In this document: piece by piece, positions 50,045 to 59,772 of the stretch | Layout: each line of letters starts with the position of its first letter | How positions within the stretch are numbered: position 1 is the first letter of the stretch | Origin: Candidatus Chlorohelix allophototropha | GTDB taxonomy: Bacteria; Chloroflexota; Chloroflexia; Chloroheliales; Chloroheliaceae | DNA length: 64,000 nt | Assembly (NCBI RefSeq): GCF_030389965.1 | Contig: NZ_CP128400.1 | Location: 1,984,001 to 2,048,000, forward strand | Reading direction: 5' to 3' | Position numbers and translations under genes: made by a program | Notes under the pieces: generated by a model | Databases searched by the model: none | What the model was told of the DNA's origin: nothing | The model's input: only the letters and a program-made list of their open reading frames with translations

Positions 50045-50272
50045 GCTGTTGCAAGAAAGAAATTGCTTCCCTATAAAACGGTTCTCAAAGGGTTTGGGTA
50101 AGGGCGTAAGGTGATTTCGTAGGGGCGCATCGGGATGCGCCCTCGTTGGATAGGTTCAATTTGAGGGATTCAGGCAGGGCGGTTCACGAACCGCCCCTAC
50201 AAAAACGATTTTCTTAACGTTTGGGGCGGACGTTGAAAATGGAAATACCGACCTTGCAACTGCCTTGCTCAG
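50045..50272 (+). repeat. Repeat family B, full-length copy with terminal inverted repeats
   Basis: The left end GGGCTGTTGCAAGAAAG (50043-50059) and right end GACCTTGCAACTGCC (50250-50264) give the inverted terminus GGGCWGTTGCAAG. The interior contains the palindromes GGGCGCATCGGGATGCGCCC and GGGCGGTTCACGAACCGCCC. It is nearly identical to the inverted copy at 37703-37935, and its right half matches 1385-1483. It is non-coding and lies just upstream of the tRNA promoter. Confidence 0.8.
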
Positions 50273-50285
50273 GGCTATTTTTCGG

Positions 50286-50315
50286 TTGACACTCTGCCGG
50301 GTGGTAAAGTATAAT
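50286..50315 (+). promoter_or_regulatory. Promoter of the tRNA-Ser pair
   Basis: TTGACA (50286-50291), an 18-base spacer and TATAAT (50310-50315): both boxes match consensus exactly. The first tRNA starts 63 bp after the -10. Confidence 0.85.
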
Positions 50316-50377
50316 CATGTGTACTTACAGCCTAGGGTTGTGAGAGAGAGTGGCTCCCAGAAGCCTCATACTAGCAT

Positions 50378-50462
50378 GGAGAGGTGGCCGAGTGGTTTAT
50401 GGCGGCTGTCTTGAAAACAGTTGAGGCGAAAGTCTCCGGGGGTTCGAATCCCTCCCTCTCCG
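50378..50462 (+). tRNA. tRNA-Ser (anticodon TGA)
   Basis: Acceptor stem GGAGAGG (50378-50384) pairs with CCTCTCC (50455-50461), discriminator G. The anticodon loop CTTGAAA gives TGA, reading UCN codons. There is a long variable arm (class II) and the T loop TTCGAAT. The CCA end is not encoded. It is 85 nt long. It is the first of two tandem serine tRNAs. Confidence 0.95.
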
Positions 50463-50487
50463 CCTTGCGCCTAATACAACTGAATAT

Positions 50488-50575
50488 GGGGAGGTGCCAG
50501 AGTGGTCGAATGGGACCGCCTGCTAAGCGGTTAAGGACTTATCCTCCTTCGAGGGTTCGAATCCCTCCCTCTCCG
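50488..50575 (+). tRNA. tRNA-Ser (anticodon GCT)
   Basis: Acceptor GGGGAGG (50488-50494) pairs with CCTCTCC (50568-50574) with one G-T pair, discriminator G. The anticodon loop CTGCTAA gives GCT, reading AGY codons. There is a long class II variable arm (50536-50551 region) and T loop TTCGAAT. CCA is not encoded. It is 25 nt after the first tRNA, in one transcript with it. Confidence 0.95.
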
Positions 50576-50606
50576 CCTCATATAAACGTTGTTGCGAAAC
50601 GAACAG

Positions 50607-50632
50607 CCTCTACCTCCCCGGTAGAGGTTTTT
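50607..50632 (+). terminator. Terminator of the tRNA-Ser pair
   Basis: CCTCTACC (50607-50614), loop TCCCC, GGTAGAGG (50620-50627), followed by TTTTT. A perfect 8-bp stem, 31 bp after the second tRNA. Confidence 0.92.
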
Positions 50633-50951
50633 CCTTTTTATACCAATAGCGATACCGCCAATTTTACAAAACTGGAAACCGAGGGCTTGCCACGTTTTGC
50701 AAATTTAATTATAATACATTAATAATATTCTAATGCGTGTTTGTATAATTATTTATAGGAAGTTACTAGATTTTCGAGCGGGAACTAGACTAGTTTAATA
50801 ACCCTAGCGTTACACCACCCACAATAACAAACCTTGCCTTGTAACTACTTGCTCTGTCTCATTTAGAGGGTTAGCGGTTTACTCATCTGCCAACTTTAAC
50901 CAGTATTGTTGGAGAAAAGCGCCGAGTCAAGTCAAAGGAAGGGAATCAGCA
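50633..50951. other. Intergenic, upstream region of the first beta-helix gene
   Basis: No gene seen. It is AT-rich at 50700-50760. The last 30 bp contain CAAAGGAAGGGAATCAGC, the ribosome site of the following gene. I cannot assign its promoter with confidence. Confidence 0.4.
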
Positions 50952-52979
50952 ATGTTTAATCAAATAACAGCAGGAAAGAAAAAAAACGCCTCGCTATGGT
51001 TTCTGGTAGTATTGGCGGGTATCGCGCTTTTATTGGTGATTTCTCTCGTAAGCCCGCGCCCCGCACAAGCGGTGGATAACTGCAACTTGGCTGCGCTGAA
51101 AGCTATTGTTAGCAGCGGTGGTACGCTCGACTTTAACTGTGCCGCCGATACCACCATCACCCTAGATGTGACGTGGAATCCGAACATTACCAGCGACCTG
51201 ACCCTGACCAATACGGGGGCGGGCAAGCTGATTATTGATGGAGTGGGCGCGTATCAGATTTTCAACGTTAATTCCGGCAAAAGTTTGTCCATTACCAATC
51301 TCAACCTGACCGGGGGTAAGGCTGATAAAGGCGGGGCTATTTATAGTGGGGCTGATTATAGCAACGGTAATTATAATAGTAATAACACTGTCACGGTCAC
51401 CAATTCCAGCCTATATAACAATTCCGCTATTAGTGATGGCGGGGCTATTTATAATGTCGGTGGCACCGTCACGGTCACCAATTCCAGCCTATACAACAAT
51501 TCCGCTACTTCGGGCGGGGCTATCTGTAATTCACTCTTAATGGGTCTCGATTTAGTGAATAAAACCACTTACTATAAAATCAGCACATTCACGTTGAGTA
51601 ATTCCAGCCTATACAACAATTCCGCTACTTACGGTGGGGCTATTTGTAACTTTGCTAGCACCGTCACGGTCACCAATTCCAGCCTATACAACAATTCCGC
51701 TACTTACGGTGGGGCTATTTATAACATCGGTAGAAGGGGTTCTAATTTCACCTTCGGCAGATTCATATATGGCATAATCGACGTTACCAATTCCAGCCTA
51801 TACAATAATTCCGCTACTTACGGTGGGGCTATTTATAACGACGAATTCAGCACAGTCACAGTGACCAGCGCTACCTTCCTCGACAACACCGCCGCCGGCA
51901 CAGTCAACGGCGGAAGCATCTATACTAATGGTGTTAACGATGGTACGGTGACGTTAAGGAACAGTCTGTTGCAGGGCAGTAATATCTGCTACAACAACAC
52001 CGGAGGCATCCTTACCGACGGGGGTTATAACCTAGAATCATCAACCGGCAGCTACACCTGCGGGTTCAGCGGTACTAGCAAGACCACCATCGATGCGAAA
52101 CTGGGTACTCCCGGCGATAACGGCGGGGCAACCCCCACCATCGCGCTACTGTCCGGCAGCCCAGCAATAGACGCGATTCCGGCGGCTTCTTGCGTAGTTA
52201 CCGCTGACCAGCGCGGGATTAGCCGACCACAAGGCACGGGTTGCGACATCGGCGCATTTGAGTTTATTTCTGAACCCCCTTCAGCCTCCGACCTGATACC
52301 CCAACTCCGGGTTAGCCCTAACCGGGTGATAGCGATTAGCCCTGAGAACCTCGTTTCCTTCAGCTTCAAGCTGAAGAATATCGGGGTAGGCAGCGCAAGC
52401 TACGTTCGATTGGAAATACCCATACCGCAAGGGTTGGATTTAGGCTATCTGGAGAACGCAAGCTCAGGCGTGTGGGTTACCCAAGTGACCACTGCCACCG
52501 TGACTATTGCCCTGCCAAGCCTTGCTCAAAAGCAGGAGGCAAGCGGCACGCTGGTATTCCGCCCCAACGCCAACGCGGTAATCGGTACTGAAATCGAGGC
52601 GCGTTACAAAGTGGTGTTTGACGATGAAGCCGGAAGCGGCAAGAGCTTGAACAGCAACTCCCAACGCCTAGTGTTTGGGGAAACCAACAGCGGCGAGGAT
52701 GGCGCAATTCAGCGCGGCGCAGCGATAAGCGCAACTGTCGGCGAGAAGGTGAGCTTTGTGCAGAAGGGCTATCTAGCCGACGAGATTGTGTCGCTGTGGT
52801 ACACAAAACCGGACGGCACGAGCGTGAGCTTGGGCGAGCAACGCGCCACGGCAAGCGGTGAAATTACCATCGTGGTAAATACCGCTGGATTTGCGCCGGG
52901 CGAGTACGCCATCGTGGGCTACGGCAACCGCTCGGAAGTTACCCATGTAAACATTCTGACCATAGCAGCGGCGAGTTAG
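50952..52979 (+). CDS. Secreted beta-helix surface protein, paralogue 1
   Basis: 675 residues. A signal peptide or anchor helix (SLWFLVVLAGIALLLVISLV) ends at PAQA, a likely cleavage site near 40. A beta-solenoid follows, with repeats of the type VTVTNSSLYNNSATYGGAIY (five or six copies, the GGAI and NS-x-N pattern of polymorphic outer membrane-like repeats). Next is a choice-of-anchor Q segment (GSPAIDAIPAASCVVTADQR; GCDIGAFEF). The C-terminal 230 residues are shared by all four paralogues: a DUF11-like domain (LRVSPNRVIAISPENLVSFS) and a final beta domain (IVSLWYTKPDGTSVSLGEQR; GYGNRS). It is probably an exported adhesin or cell-surface protein. It ends at a strong terminator, so it is transcribed apart from the next paralogue. 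Confidence 0.88.
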   Translation: MFNQITAGKKKNASLWFLVVLAGIALLLVISLVSPRPAQAVDNCNLAALKAIVSSGGTLDFNCAADTTITLDVTWNPNITSDLTLTNTGAGKLIIDGVGAYQIFNVNSGKSLSITNLNLTGGKADKGGAIYSGADYSNGNYNSNNTVTVTNSSLYNNSAISDGGAIYNVGGTVTVTNSSLYNNSATSGGAICNSLLMGLDLVNKTTYYKISTFTLSNSSLYNNSATYGGAICNFASTVTVTNSSLYNNSATYGGAIYNIGRRGSNFTFGRFIYGIIDVTNSSLYNNSATYGGAIYNDEFSTVTVTSATFLDNTAAGTVNGGSIYTNGVNDGTVTLRNSLLQGSNICYNNTGGILTDGGYNLESSTGSYTCGFSGTSKTTIDAKLGTPGDNGGATPTIALLSGSPAIDAIPAASCVVTADQRGISRPQGTGCDIGAFEFISEPPSASDLIPQLRVSPNRVIAISPENLVSFSFKLKNIGVGSASYVRLEIPIPQGLDLGYLENASSGVWVTQVTTATVTIALPSLAQKQEASGTLVFRPNANAVIGTEIEARYKVVFDDEAGSGKSLNSNSQRLVFGETNSGEDGAIQRGAAISATVGEKVSFVQKGYLADEIVSLWYTKPDGTSVSLGEQRATASGEITIVVNTAGFAPGEYAIVGYGNRSEVTHVNILTIAAAS

Positions 52980-53005
52980 TTTTAATATAAATAACATATA
53001 ACAGG

Positions 53006-53029
53006 CAAGGGGCTAATGCCCCTTGTTTT
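53006..53029 (+). terminator. Terminator after beta-helix paralogue 1
   Basis: CAAGGGGC (53006-53013), loop TAAT, GCCCCTTG (53018-53025), TTTT. A perfect 8-bp stem 26 bp after the stop. Confidence 0.92.
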
Positions 53030-53360
53030 GATTCAGTTTGCTGATGCGAAGTTACACCCCCATTCACCGATTTCCTGTTCACTATTTATTAACCAATATA
53101 TACATGATGTTTAATCTTTCATCTTACAGCTTCATAGTTAATGATATATTTTTAAATATTTATCTTAGGGTATTAAATCATTTTAATAAACTTATTGTGC
53201 CAATTCTAAATAGCGCTTATATGATTTATAATAAATATGTCCCTACCTCCTTTAACAAGCTACCTAGTAATTCGCTAAAGGATAGCGCATTCTCAAACTT
53301 AAACCAGTAAGTGAACTACCAGTGTCATTTGAAACAAAGAAAGAGACAAAGAAAATTACT
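53030..53360. other. AT-rich intergenic region
   Basis: A 90-codon frame at 53038-53310 is composed of Tyr/Asn/Phe/Leu-rich sequence, as expected from AT-rich DNA, and has no ribosome site; it is not called. The promoter of paralogue 2 is expected here but is not resolvable by eye. Confidence 0.4.
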
Positions 53361-56300
53361 ATGAGTAACCTAGGGAAGAAGTGGCACATTTTGGGGCGGT
53401 TAGCGGTTGTGTTAGCGGGTATCGCCCTGTTGCTGGTAGTGTTTGGGGCAAGCGCGCGCCCGGCACAAGCGGTGGTACAAACCTGCGACCTAGCGGGACT
53501 GCAAGCGGCGGTTAACAATGGTGGTACGCAAGACCTTGCCTGCGCTACCGATACCACCATCATCCTAGATGGGACGTGGAATGGGACTATTGCCAAAGAC
53601 CTAACCCTCACCAATACGGGGGCAGGAAAGGTAACTATCAACGGGGCAAACACCTACCGAATTTTCTACGTCAACTCCGGCATAAGCTTATCCCTGACCA
53701 ATTTCAACCTGACCGGAGGCAATGCTACCTTGGGCGGCGCTATTGATAACAACAGCGGCACGGTGACGGTAACCAATTCCACCCTCTACGGCAATTCCGC
53801 TCAACAACAGGGCGGCGCTATCGAGAACTTTGGCACGGTAACGATAAACAATTCCACCCTCTACGGCAATTCCGCTGTGGGGGGGGGGGCTATTTTTAAC
53901 TGGGGCGGTGTGACGATATCCAATTCCACCCTCTATGGCAATTCCGCTACCAACAGCGGTGGCGCTATTGATAACAACAGCGGCACGGTGACGATATCCA
54001 ATTCCACCCTCTACGACAATTCCACTACCAACAGCGGTGGCGCTATTTATAACTGGAGCACGGTCACTTTGCAGAACAGCCTGTTGCAAGGCAACAAAAT
54101 CTGTTTCAACAGCAGCGGCAGTATCACCGATAATGGTTATAACCTTGAGGCAGAGGCATTGGGTAGTTATACCTGCGGGTTCAGCGGTACTAGCATTAAC
54201 ACCACCGACGCGAAATTGGGTACTCCCGGAAATAACGGCGGGGTAACCAATACCGTTGCCCTACTGTCCGGCAGTCCGGCAATAGACGCGATTCCGCCAG
54301 CTTCTTGCGTAGTTACCGCTGACCAGCGCGGGGTTAAACGCCCGCAAGGCACTGGGTGCGACATTGGCGCATTTGAGACTCAAGTAGCCACCCAGTTGGC
54401 GATAACCACCCAACCGAGTGGCGCAGTAGCGGGTACAGCTTTCACTACCACAGTGACAGCCCAAGATGCCTATGGCAACACCGCTACGAACTTTAGCGGC
54501 GCAGTAACCGTTGCCATCAAGGGCAGTACTGGCACAACAGGCGCAACCCTTAGCGGCACACTCACAGTCAACGCGGTTAACGGTGTGGCAACCTTCTCCG
54601 GCTTGAGCCTTGACAAGAGCGGCACGGGCTATGTGCTGACTGCAACTAGCGGCACTTTGACTCCAGCCGATACCAGCGGTTTTGATGTAGCAAGTACGTG
54701 CAGCTTGGCTGCGCTAAAAATTATCGTTAGCACAGGCGGCACGCTCGACTTCAATTGTGCTACCGATACCACCATCACCCTAGATGCGGCGTGGAATGGG
54801 ACTATTGCCACAAACCTGACCCTCACCAACACCGGGGCAGGCAAGCTGACTATCAGCGGGAATAACCTATATCAGATTTTCTCCGTCAACTCCGGCAAAA
54901 GCTTATCCCTGACCAATCTCAACCTGATCGGAGGTAGGGCTGTGAGCGGCGGGGCTATTTATAACAGCGGCACGGTGACGATAACCAATTCCACCCTCTA
55001 CAGCAATTCCACTACCTTCGGCGATGGCGGGGCTATTTATAACAGCGGCACGGTGACGATAACCAATTCCACCCTCTACAGCAATTCCGCTACCTTCGGC
55101 GGCACGGGCGGGGCTATTTATAACAGCGGCAACTTGACGATAACCAATTCCACCCTCTACAGCAATTCCGCTACCATAGGCGGCGCTATTGAGAACTGGG
55201 GCGGCACGCTCACCATTAGCAATTCCACCCTCTACAGCAATTCCGCTACCATAAGCGGCGCTATTTTTAACAACAGCGGCACGGTCACTTTGCAGAACAG
55301 CTTGTTGCAGGGCAGCAATATCTGTTCTGGCAGCATCACCGATAATGGCTATAACCTTGAGGCAGAGGCGGCGGGTAGCTATAGCTGCGGGTTCAGCGGC
55401 GCTAAGGGCAGCATTAACACCACCGATGCGAAACTGGACGTTCCCGGAAATAACGGTGGGGCAACCAATACCGTTGCGCTACTGTCCGGCAGTCCGGCAC
55501 TAGACGCGATTCCGGCGGCTTCTTGCGTAGTTACCGCTGACCAGCGCGGAGTTAACCGACCGCAGGGTACGAAGTGCGACATTGGCGCATTTGAGACTCA
55601 AGTAGCCACCCAGTTGGCGGTAACTACTCCGAGCGGCGCAGTGGCAGGTTCAACCTTCACTACCCAACCCGTAGTGACAGCCCAAGATGCCTATGGTAAC
55701 ACCGCCACGAACTTTAGCGGCGCAGTGACTATTGCTATCAAGGGCGGTACTGGCACAACAGGCGCAACCCTTAGCGGTACGCTCACCGTCAATGCGGTTA
55801 ACGGCGTGGCAACCTTCTTCGGCTTGAGCATTGACAAGAGCGGCACGGGCTACATGCTGACCGCGAGCGCAACAGGCTTAACTTCAGCCGATACTAGCGG
55901 CTTCACTGTAACCGCCGGAACAGGCGCAAAGTTGGTGGTAACTACTCCAAGTGGGGCAGCGGCGGGCGCAGCTTTCACTACTCAACCGGAGGTAACAGCC
56001 CAAGATACGAACGGCAACACTGATACGAGCTTTAGCGGTTCGGTGACTATTGTCATCAAGAGTGGAACAGGCACGACAGGCGCAACCCTTAGCGGTACGG
56101 CTACGGTCAACGCAACGGCAGGTGTGGCGACCTTCTCCGATTTGAGCCTTGACAAGAGCGGCACGGGCTATGTGCTGACCGCCAGCGCCACAGGCTTAAC
56201 CTCAGCCGATACTAGCGGCTTTGATGTAACAGCCGGAACAGCCGCCACGTTGGTGATAATTACTCAACCGAGTGGGGCAGTAGCGGGAGCAGCCTTCAAT

Positions 56301-57260
56301 ACTCATCCGGTAGTGGTGGTGCAAGACGCGAACGGCAACCCTAATACCAGCTTTAACGGAGCAGTAACCGTTACCATCAAGACAGGCACTGGCACAGCAG
56401 GCGCAACCCTTAGCGGCACACTCACAGTCAATGCCGTTAACGGCGTGGCAACCTTCTCCAACCTGAGGATTAACAAGAGCGGGAGGGGTTATGTGCTGGT
56501 TTTCAACGCAACAAACCTCACTTCAGCCGAAAGTAACCCCTTCAATGTTGTTATCATCGGACAGCCCTCCGATTTGATACCCCAACTCCGGGTTAGCCCC
56601 TCTCCGGTGGTAGCGATTAGCCCTGACAACCTCGTTTCTTTCAGCTTCAAGCTGAAGAATATCGGGATTGGCAGCGCAAGCTACGTTCGATTAGAAATAC
56701 CCATACCGCAAGGGTTGGATTTAGGCTATCTGGAGAACGCAAGTGCGGGTGTGTGGGTTACCCAAGTGACCGCTACCACCGTGACCATTGCCTTGCCGAG
56801 CCTTGCACAGGATCAGGAAGCGCACGGCTCGTTAGTGTTCCGCCCCAACGCCAACGCCGTAATCGGTACTGAAGTCGAGGCGCGTTACAAAGTGGTGTTT
56901 GACGATGAAGTCGGATGCGGCAAGAGCCTGAACAGCAACAGCCACCGCCTAGTGTTTGGCGAAACCAACAGCGGCGAGGATGGCGCAATTCAGCGCGGCG
57001 CAGCGATAAGCGCGACTATCGGCGAGAAGGTCAGCCTTGTGCAGAAGGGCTACCTTGCCAACGAGATAGTGTCGCTGTGGTACACAAAACCGGACGGCAC
57101 AAGCGTGAGCTTGGGAGAGCAACGCGCCAACGCCAACGGTGAAATAACCATCTTGCTGAACACCTCCGGATTTGCGCCGGGTGAGTACGCCATCGTGGGC
57201 TACGGCAACCGCTCAGGAATGACGGACGTGAACAGCCTGACCGTAGTCGCGGCAAGCTAA
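53361..57260 (+). CDS. Secreted beta-helix surface protein, paralogue 2 (double solenoid)
   Basis: 1299 residues from ATG 53361, chosen because it aligns with the paralogues; a GTG at 53322 is also open and the ribosome site is weak. The signal helix (LAVVLAGIALLLVVFGASA) ends at RPAQA. Module order: beta-helix 1 (VTISNSTLYGNSATNSGGAI repeats), choice-of-anchor Q, one Ig-like unit (ITTQPSGAVAGTAFTTTVTA), beta-helix 2 starting from a second CSLAALKIIVSTGG head, a second choice-of-anchor Q, three more Ig-like units of about 95 residues, then the shared DUF11-like and terminal beta domains. It looks like a fusion of two paralogue bodies under one signal peptide. Only 38 bp separate it from paralogue 3. 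Confidence 0.87.
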   Translation: MSNLGKKWHILGRLAVVLAGIALLLVVFGASARPAQAVVQTCDLAGLQAAVNNGGTQDLACATDTTIILDGTWNGTIAKDLTLTNTGAGKVTINGANTYRIFYVNSGISLSLTNFNLTGGNATLGGAIDNNSGTVTVTNSTLYGNSAQQQGGAIENFGTVTINNSTLYGNSAVGGGAIFNWGGVTISNSTLYGNSATNSGGAIDNNSGTVTISNSTLYDNSTTNSGGAIYNWSTVTLQNSLLQGNKICFNSSGSITDNGYNLEAEALGSYTCGFSGTSINTTDAKLGTPGNNGGVTNTVALLSGSPAIDAIPPASCVVTADQRGVKRPQGTGCDIGAFETQVATQLAITTQPSGAVAGTAFTTTVTAQDAYGNTATNFSGAVTVAIKGSTGTTGATLSGTLTVNAVNGVATFSGLSLDKSGTGYVLTATSGTLTPADTSGFDVASTCSLAALKIIVSTGGTLDFNCATDTTITLDAAWNGTIATNLTLTNTGAGKLTISGNNLYQIFSVNSGKSLSLTNLNLIGGRAVSGGAIYNSGTVTITNSTLYSNSTTFGDGGAIYNSGTVTITNSTLYSNSATFGGTGGAIYNSGNLTITNSTLYSNSATIGGAIENWGGTLTISNSTLYSNSATISGAIFNNSGTVTLQNSLLQGSNICSGSITDNGYNLEAEAAGSYSCGFSGAKGSINTTDAKLDVPGNNGGATNTVALLSGSPALDAIPAASCVVTADQRGVNRPQGTKCDIGAFETQVATQLAVTTPSGAVAGSTFTTQPVVTAQDAYGNTATNFSGAVTIAIKGGTGTTGATLSGTLTVNAVNGVATFFGLSIDKSGTGYMLTASATGLTSADTSGFTVTAGTGAKLVVTTPSGAAAGAAFTTQPEVTAQDTNGNTDTSFSGSVTIVIKSGTGTTGATLSGTATVNATAGVATFSDLSLDKSGTGYVLTASATGLTSADTSGFDVTAGTAATLVIITQPSGAVAGAAFNTHPVVVVQDANGNPNTSFNGAVTVTIKTGTGTAGATLSGTLTVNAVNGVATFSNLRINKSGRGYVLVFNATNLTSAESNPFNVVIIGQPSDLIPQLRVSPSPVVAISPDNLVSFSFKLKNIGIGSASYVRLEIPIPQGLDLGYLENASAGVWVTQVTATTVTIALPSLAQDQEAHGSLVFRPNANAVIGTEVEARYKVVFDDEVGCGKSLNSNSHRLVFGETNSGEDGAIQRGAAISATIGEKVSLVQKGYLANEIVSLWYTKPDGTSVSLGEQRANANGEITILLNTSGFAPGEYAIVGYGNRSGMTDVNSLTVVAAS

Positions 57261-57298
57261 ACGGTAACAATATGAGGTACAGTCTTAGGAGAACAAGC

Positions 57299-59734
57299 AT
57301 GCACAAACCGAATAAGGTAACAGCGGAAAAAAAGCGAAGCTTAACAGGGCAGTTAGCGGTGGCGTTAGCGGGTATCGCCCTGTTGTTGGCAATTTTCATC
57401 AGCCCGCCCCCAGCGCAAGCGGCGGTACAAACCTGCGACCTAACGGGACTGAAAGCTGCCGTTCTCGCAGGCGGTTCGCAAGACCTTGCCTGCTCCGCCG
57501 ATACCACCATCACCCTTGATGTGACGTGGGATGGGACTATCGCCGCAGACCTAACCCTTACCAACACGGGGGCAGGCAAGGTAACTATCAACGGGAATAA
57601 CCTATATCAGATTTTCTCCGTCAACCTCGGCAAAAGCCTATCCCTCACCAATCTCAACCTGACCAATGGCACGGCTACCACAGGCGGGGCTATTTATAAC
57701 TATGGCACGGTGACGATATCCAATTCCACCTTGTCCGGCAATTCCGCTGGCACCTTCGGCGCGGCTATTTATAACAACGGCGGCACGGTGACGATATCCA
57801 ATTCCACCTTGTCCGGTAATACCGCTCTCCAATACGGCGGGGTTATTTTTAACGACTATGGCACGGTGATAATAGCCAATTCCACCCTGTCCGGCAATTC
57901 CGCTAACTTCGGCGGGGCTATTTTTAGCTGGGGCACGCTTACAATAAGCAATTCCACCCTTTACGGCAATTCCGCTACCAACTACGGCGGGGCTATTTAT
58001 AACAACGGCGGCGAGATGACGATAAGCAATGCCACCCTTTACGGCAATTCCGCCACGACTGACGGTGGGACTATTTATAATGACAGCACGCTTACTTTGC
58101 AGAACAACCTGTTGCAGGGCAGCACTATCTGTGGCGGCAACATCGGTAAAATCACCGATAATGGCTATAACCTTGAGGTTGGCGGCGCTTCTTGCGGGTT
58201 CAGCAACAACAACGTTGTTACCGCCGACGCGAAACTTGGTACTCCCGGAAATAACGGTGGGGTAACCAATACCGTTGCTCTGCTGTCCGGCAGCCCGGCA
58301 ATAGACGCGATTCCGGCTGCCTCTTGCCTAGTTACCGCTGACCAGCGCGGGGTTAGCCGCCCGCAGGATGCGAATTGCGACATTGGCGCATTTGAGTATG
58401 TACCTACTTCGATACTGGCATTTACTATCCAACCGAGTGGCGCAGTGTCAGGTACAGCTTTCACTGCTCAGGTGGTGTGCGATGGGTGTAATACGCCTAC
58501 GCCTTACACTGGAGCAGTGACTATTGCTATCAAGAGCGGTACTGGCATAGCAGGCGCAACCCTTAGCGGCACGCTCACCGTCAATGCCGTTAACGGCGTG
58601 GCAACCTTCTCCAATCTGAGCCTTGACAAGAGCGGCACGGGCTACGTGCTGACCGCCAGCGCCACAGGCTTAACCTCAGCCAATACTAACAGCTTCGATA
58701 TAACAACCGGAACAGCCGCCAAGTTGGTGATAACCACCCAACCGAGTGGCGCAGTAGCGGGTACAGCCTTCACTACTCATCCGGTAGTGGTGGTGCAAGA
58801 CGCGAACGGCAACCCTAATACCAGCTTTAACGGCGCAGTAACCGTTGCCATCAAGAGCGGCACAGGCTCAACAGGCGCACTGCTTAGCGGCACACTCACA
58901 GTCAATGCCGTTAACGGCGTGGCAACCTTCTCCAATCTGAGGATTAACAAGAGCGGGAGGGGTTATGTGCTGGTTTTCAACGCCACAGGCTTAACTTCAG
59001 CCCAAAGTAACCCCTTCAATGTTGCTATGAGCGGGCAGCCCTCCGACCTGATACCCCAACTCCGGGTTAGCCCCTCTCCGGTGGTAGCGATTAACCCTGA
59101 CAACCTCGTTTCTTTCAGCTTCAAGGTGAAAAACATCGGGATTGGCAGCGCGAGCTACGTTCGATTAGAAATACCCATACCGCAAGGGTTGGAGGTAGGC
59201 TATCTGGATAACGCAAGCTCAGGCGTGTGGGTTACCCAAGTGACCACCGCCACCGTGACCATTGCCTTGCCGAGCCTTGCTCAAAATCAGGAAGCGCACG
59301 GCACGCTGGTATTCCGCCCCAACGCCAGCGCGGTAATCGGTACTGAAGTCGAGGCGCGTTACAAAGTCGTGTTTGACGATGAAGTGGGATGCGGCAAGAG
59401 CTTGAACAGCAACAGCCAACGCTTTGTATTCGGCGAAACGAACAGCAGCGAGGATGGTGCAATTCAGCGCGGCACAGCAATAAGCGCAACTGTCGGCGAG
59501 AAGATCAGCCTTGTGCAGAAGGGCTACCTTGCCAACGAGATAGTGTCGCTGTGGTACACAAAACCGGACGGCACGAGCGTGAGCTTGGGAGAGCAACGCG
59601 CCAACGCCAACGGTGAAGTGACGCTAATCGTGGATACCGCCGGATTTGCGCCGGGCGATTACGCCATTGTGGGCTACGGCAACCGCTCAGAAGTTACCTA
59701 TGTGAACATTCTGACCGTAGTCGCGGCAAGCTAA
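57299..59734 (+). CDS. Secreted beta-helix surface protein, paralogue 3
   Basis: 811 residues from ATG 57299, supported by TTAGGAGAACAAGC; an ATG at 57272 lacks a site. Signal helix LAVALAGIALLLAIFISPPP, ending near PAQA. The beta-helix repeats are of the type VTISNSTLSGNSAGTFGAAI, changing to STLYGNSATNYGGAIYNNGG. A choice-of-anchor Q segment (GSPAIDAIPAASCLVTADQR) and two Ig-like units (FTIQPSGAVSGTAFTAQVV; ITTQPSGAVAGTAFTTHPVV) precede the shared C-terminal domains. The sequence from the previous stop to residue 15 is nearly identical to the start region of paralogue 4, showing a recent duplication of the gene head. It is probably cotranscribed with paralogues 2 and 4. Confidence 0.88.
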   Translation: MHKPNKVTAEKKRSLTGQLAVALAGIALLLAIFISPPPAQAAVQTCDLTGLKAAVLAGGSQDLACSADTTITLDVTWDGTIAADLTLTNTGAGKVTINGNNLYQIFSVNLGKSLSLTNLNLTNGTATTGGAIYNYGTVTISNSTLSGNSAGTFGAAIYNNGGTVTISNSTLSGNTALQYGGVIFNDYGTVIIANSTLSGNSANFGGAIFSWGTLTISNSTLYGNSATNYGGAIYNNGGEMTISNATLYGNSATTDGGTIYNDSTLTLQNNLLQGSTICGGNIGKITDNGYNLEVGGASCGFSNNNVVTADAKLGTPGNNGGVTNTVALLSGSPAIDAIPAASCLVTADQRGVSRPQDANCDIGAFEYVPTSILAFTIQPSGAVSGTAFTAQVVCDGCNTPTPYTGAVTIAIKSGTGIAGATLSGTLTVNAVNGVATFSNLSLDKSGTGYVLTASATGLTSANTNSFDITTGTAAKLVITTQPSGAVAGTAFTTHPVVVVQDANGNPNTSFNGAVTVAIKSGTGSTGALLSGTLTVNAVNGVATFSNLRINKSGRGYVLVFNATGLTSAQSNPFNVAMSGQPSDLIPQLRVSPSPVVAINPDNLVSFSFKVKNIGIGSASYVRLEIPIPQGLEVGYLDNASSGVWVTQVTTATVTIALPSLAQNQEAHGTLVFRPNASAVIGTEVEARYKVVFDDEVGCGKSLNSNSQRFVFGETNSSEDGAIQRGTAISATVGEKISLVQKGYLANEIVSLWYTKPDGTSVSLGEQRANANGEVTLIVDTAGFAPGDYAIVGYGNRSEVTYVNILTVVAAS

Positions 59735-59772
59735 ACGGTAACAATATGAGGTACAGTCTTAGGAGAACAAGC

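Noticed and set aside
50384..50722. 112-codon frame on the plus strand
   Set aside because: It reads across both tRNA-Ser genes and their terminator.
53038..53310. 90-codon plus-strand frame between beta-helix genes 1 and 2
   Set aside because: AT-rich composition, no ribosome site, no recognisable motif, directly behind a terminator.
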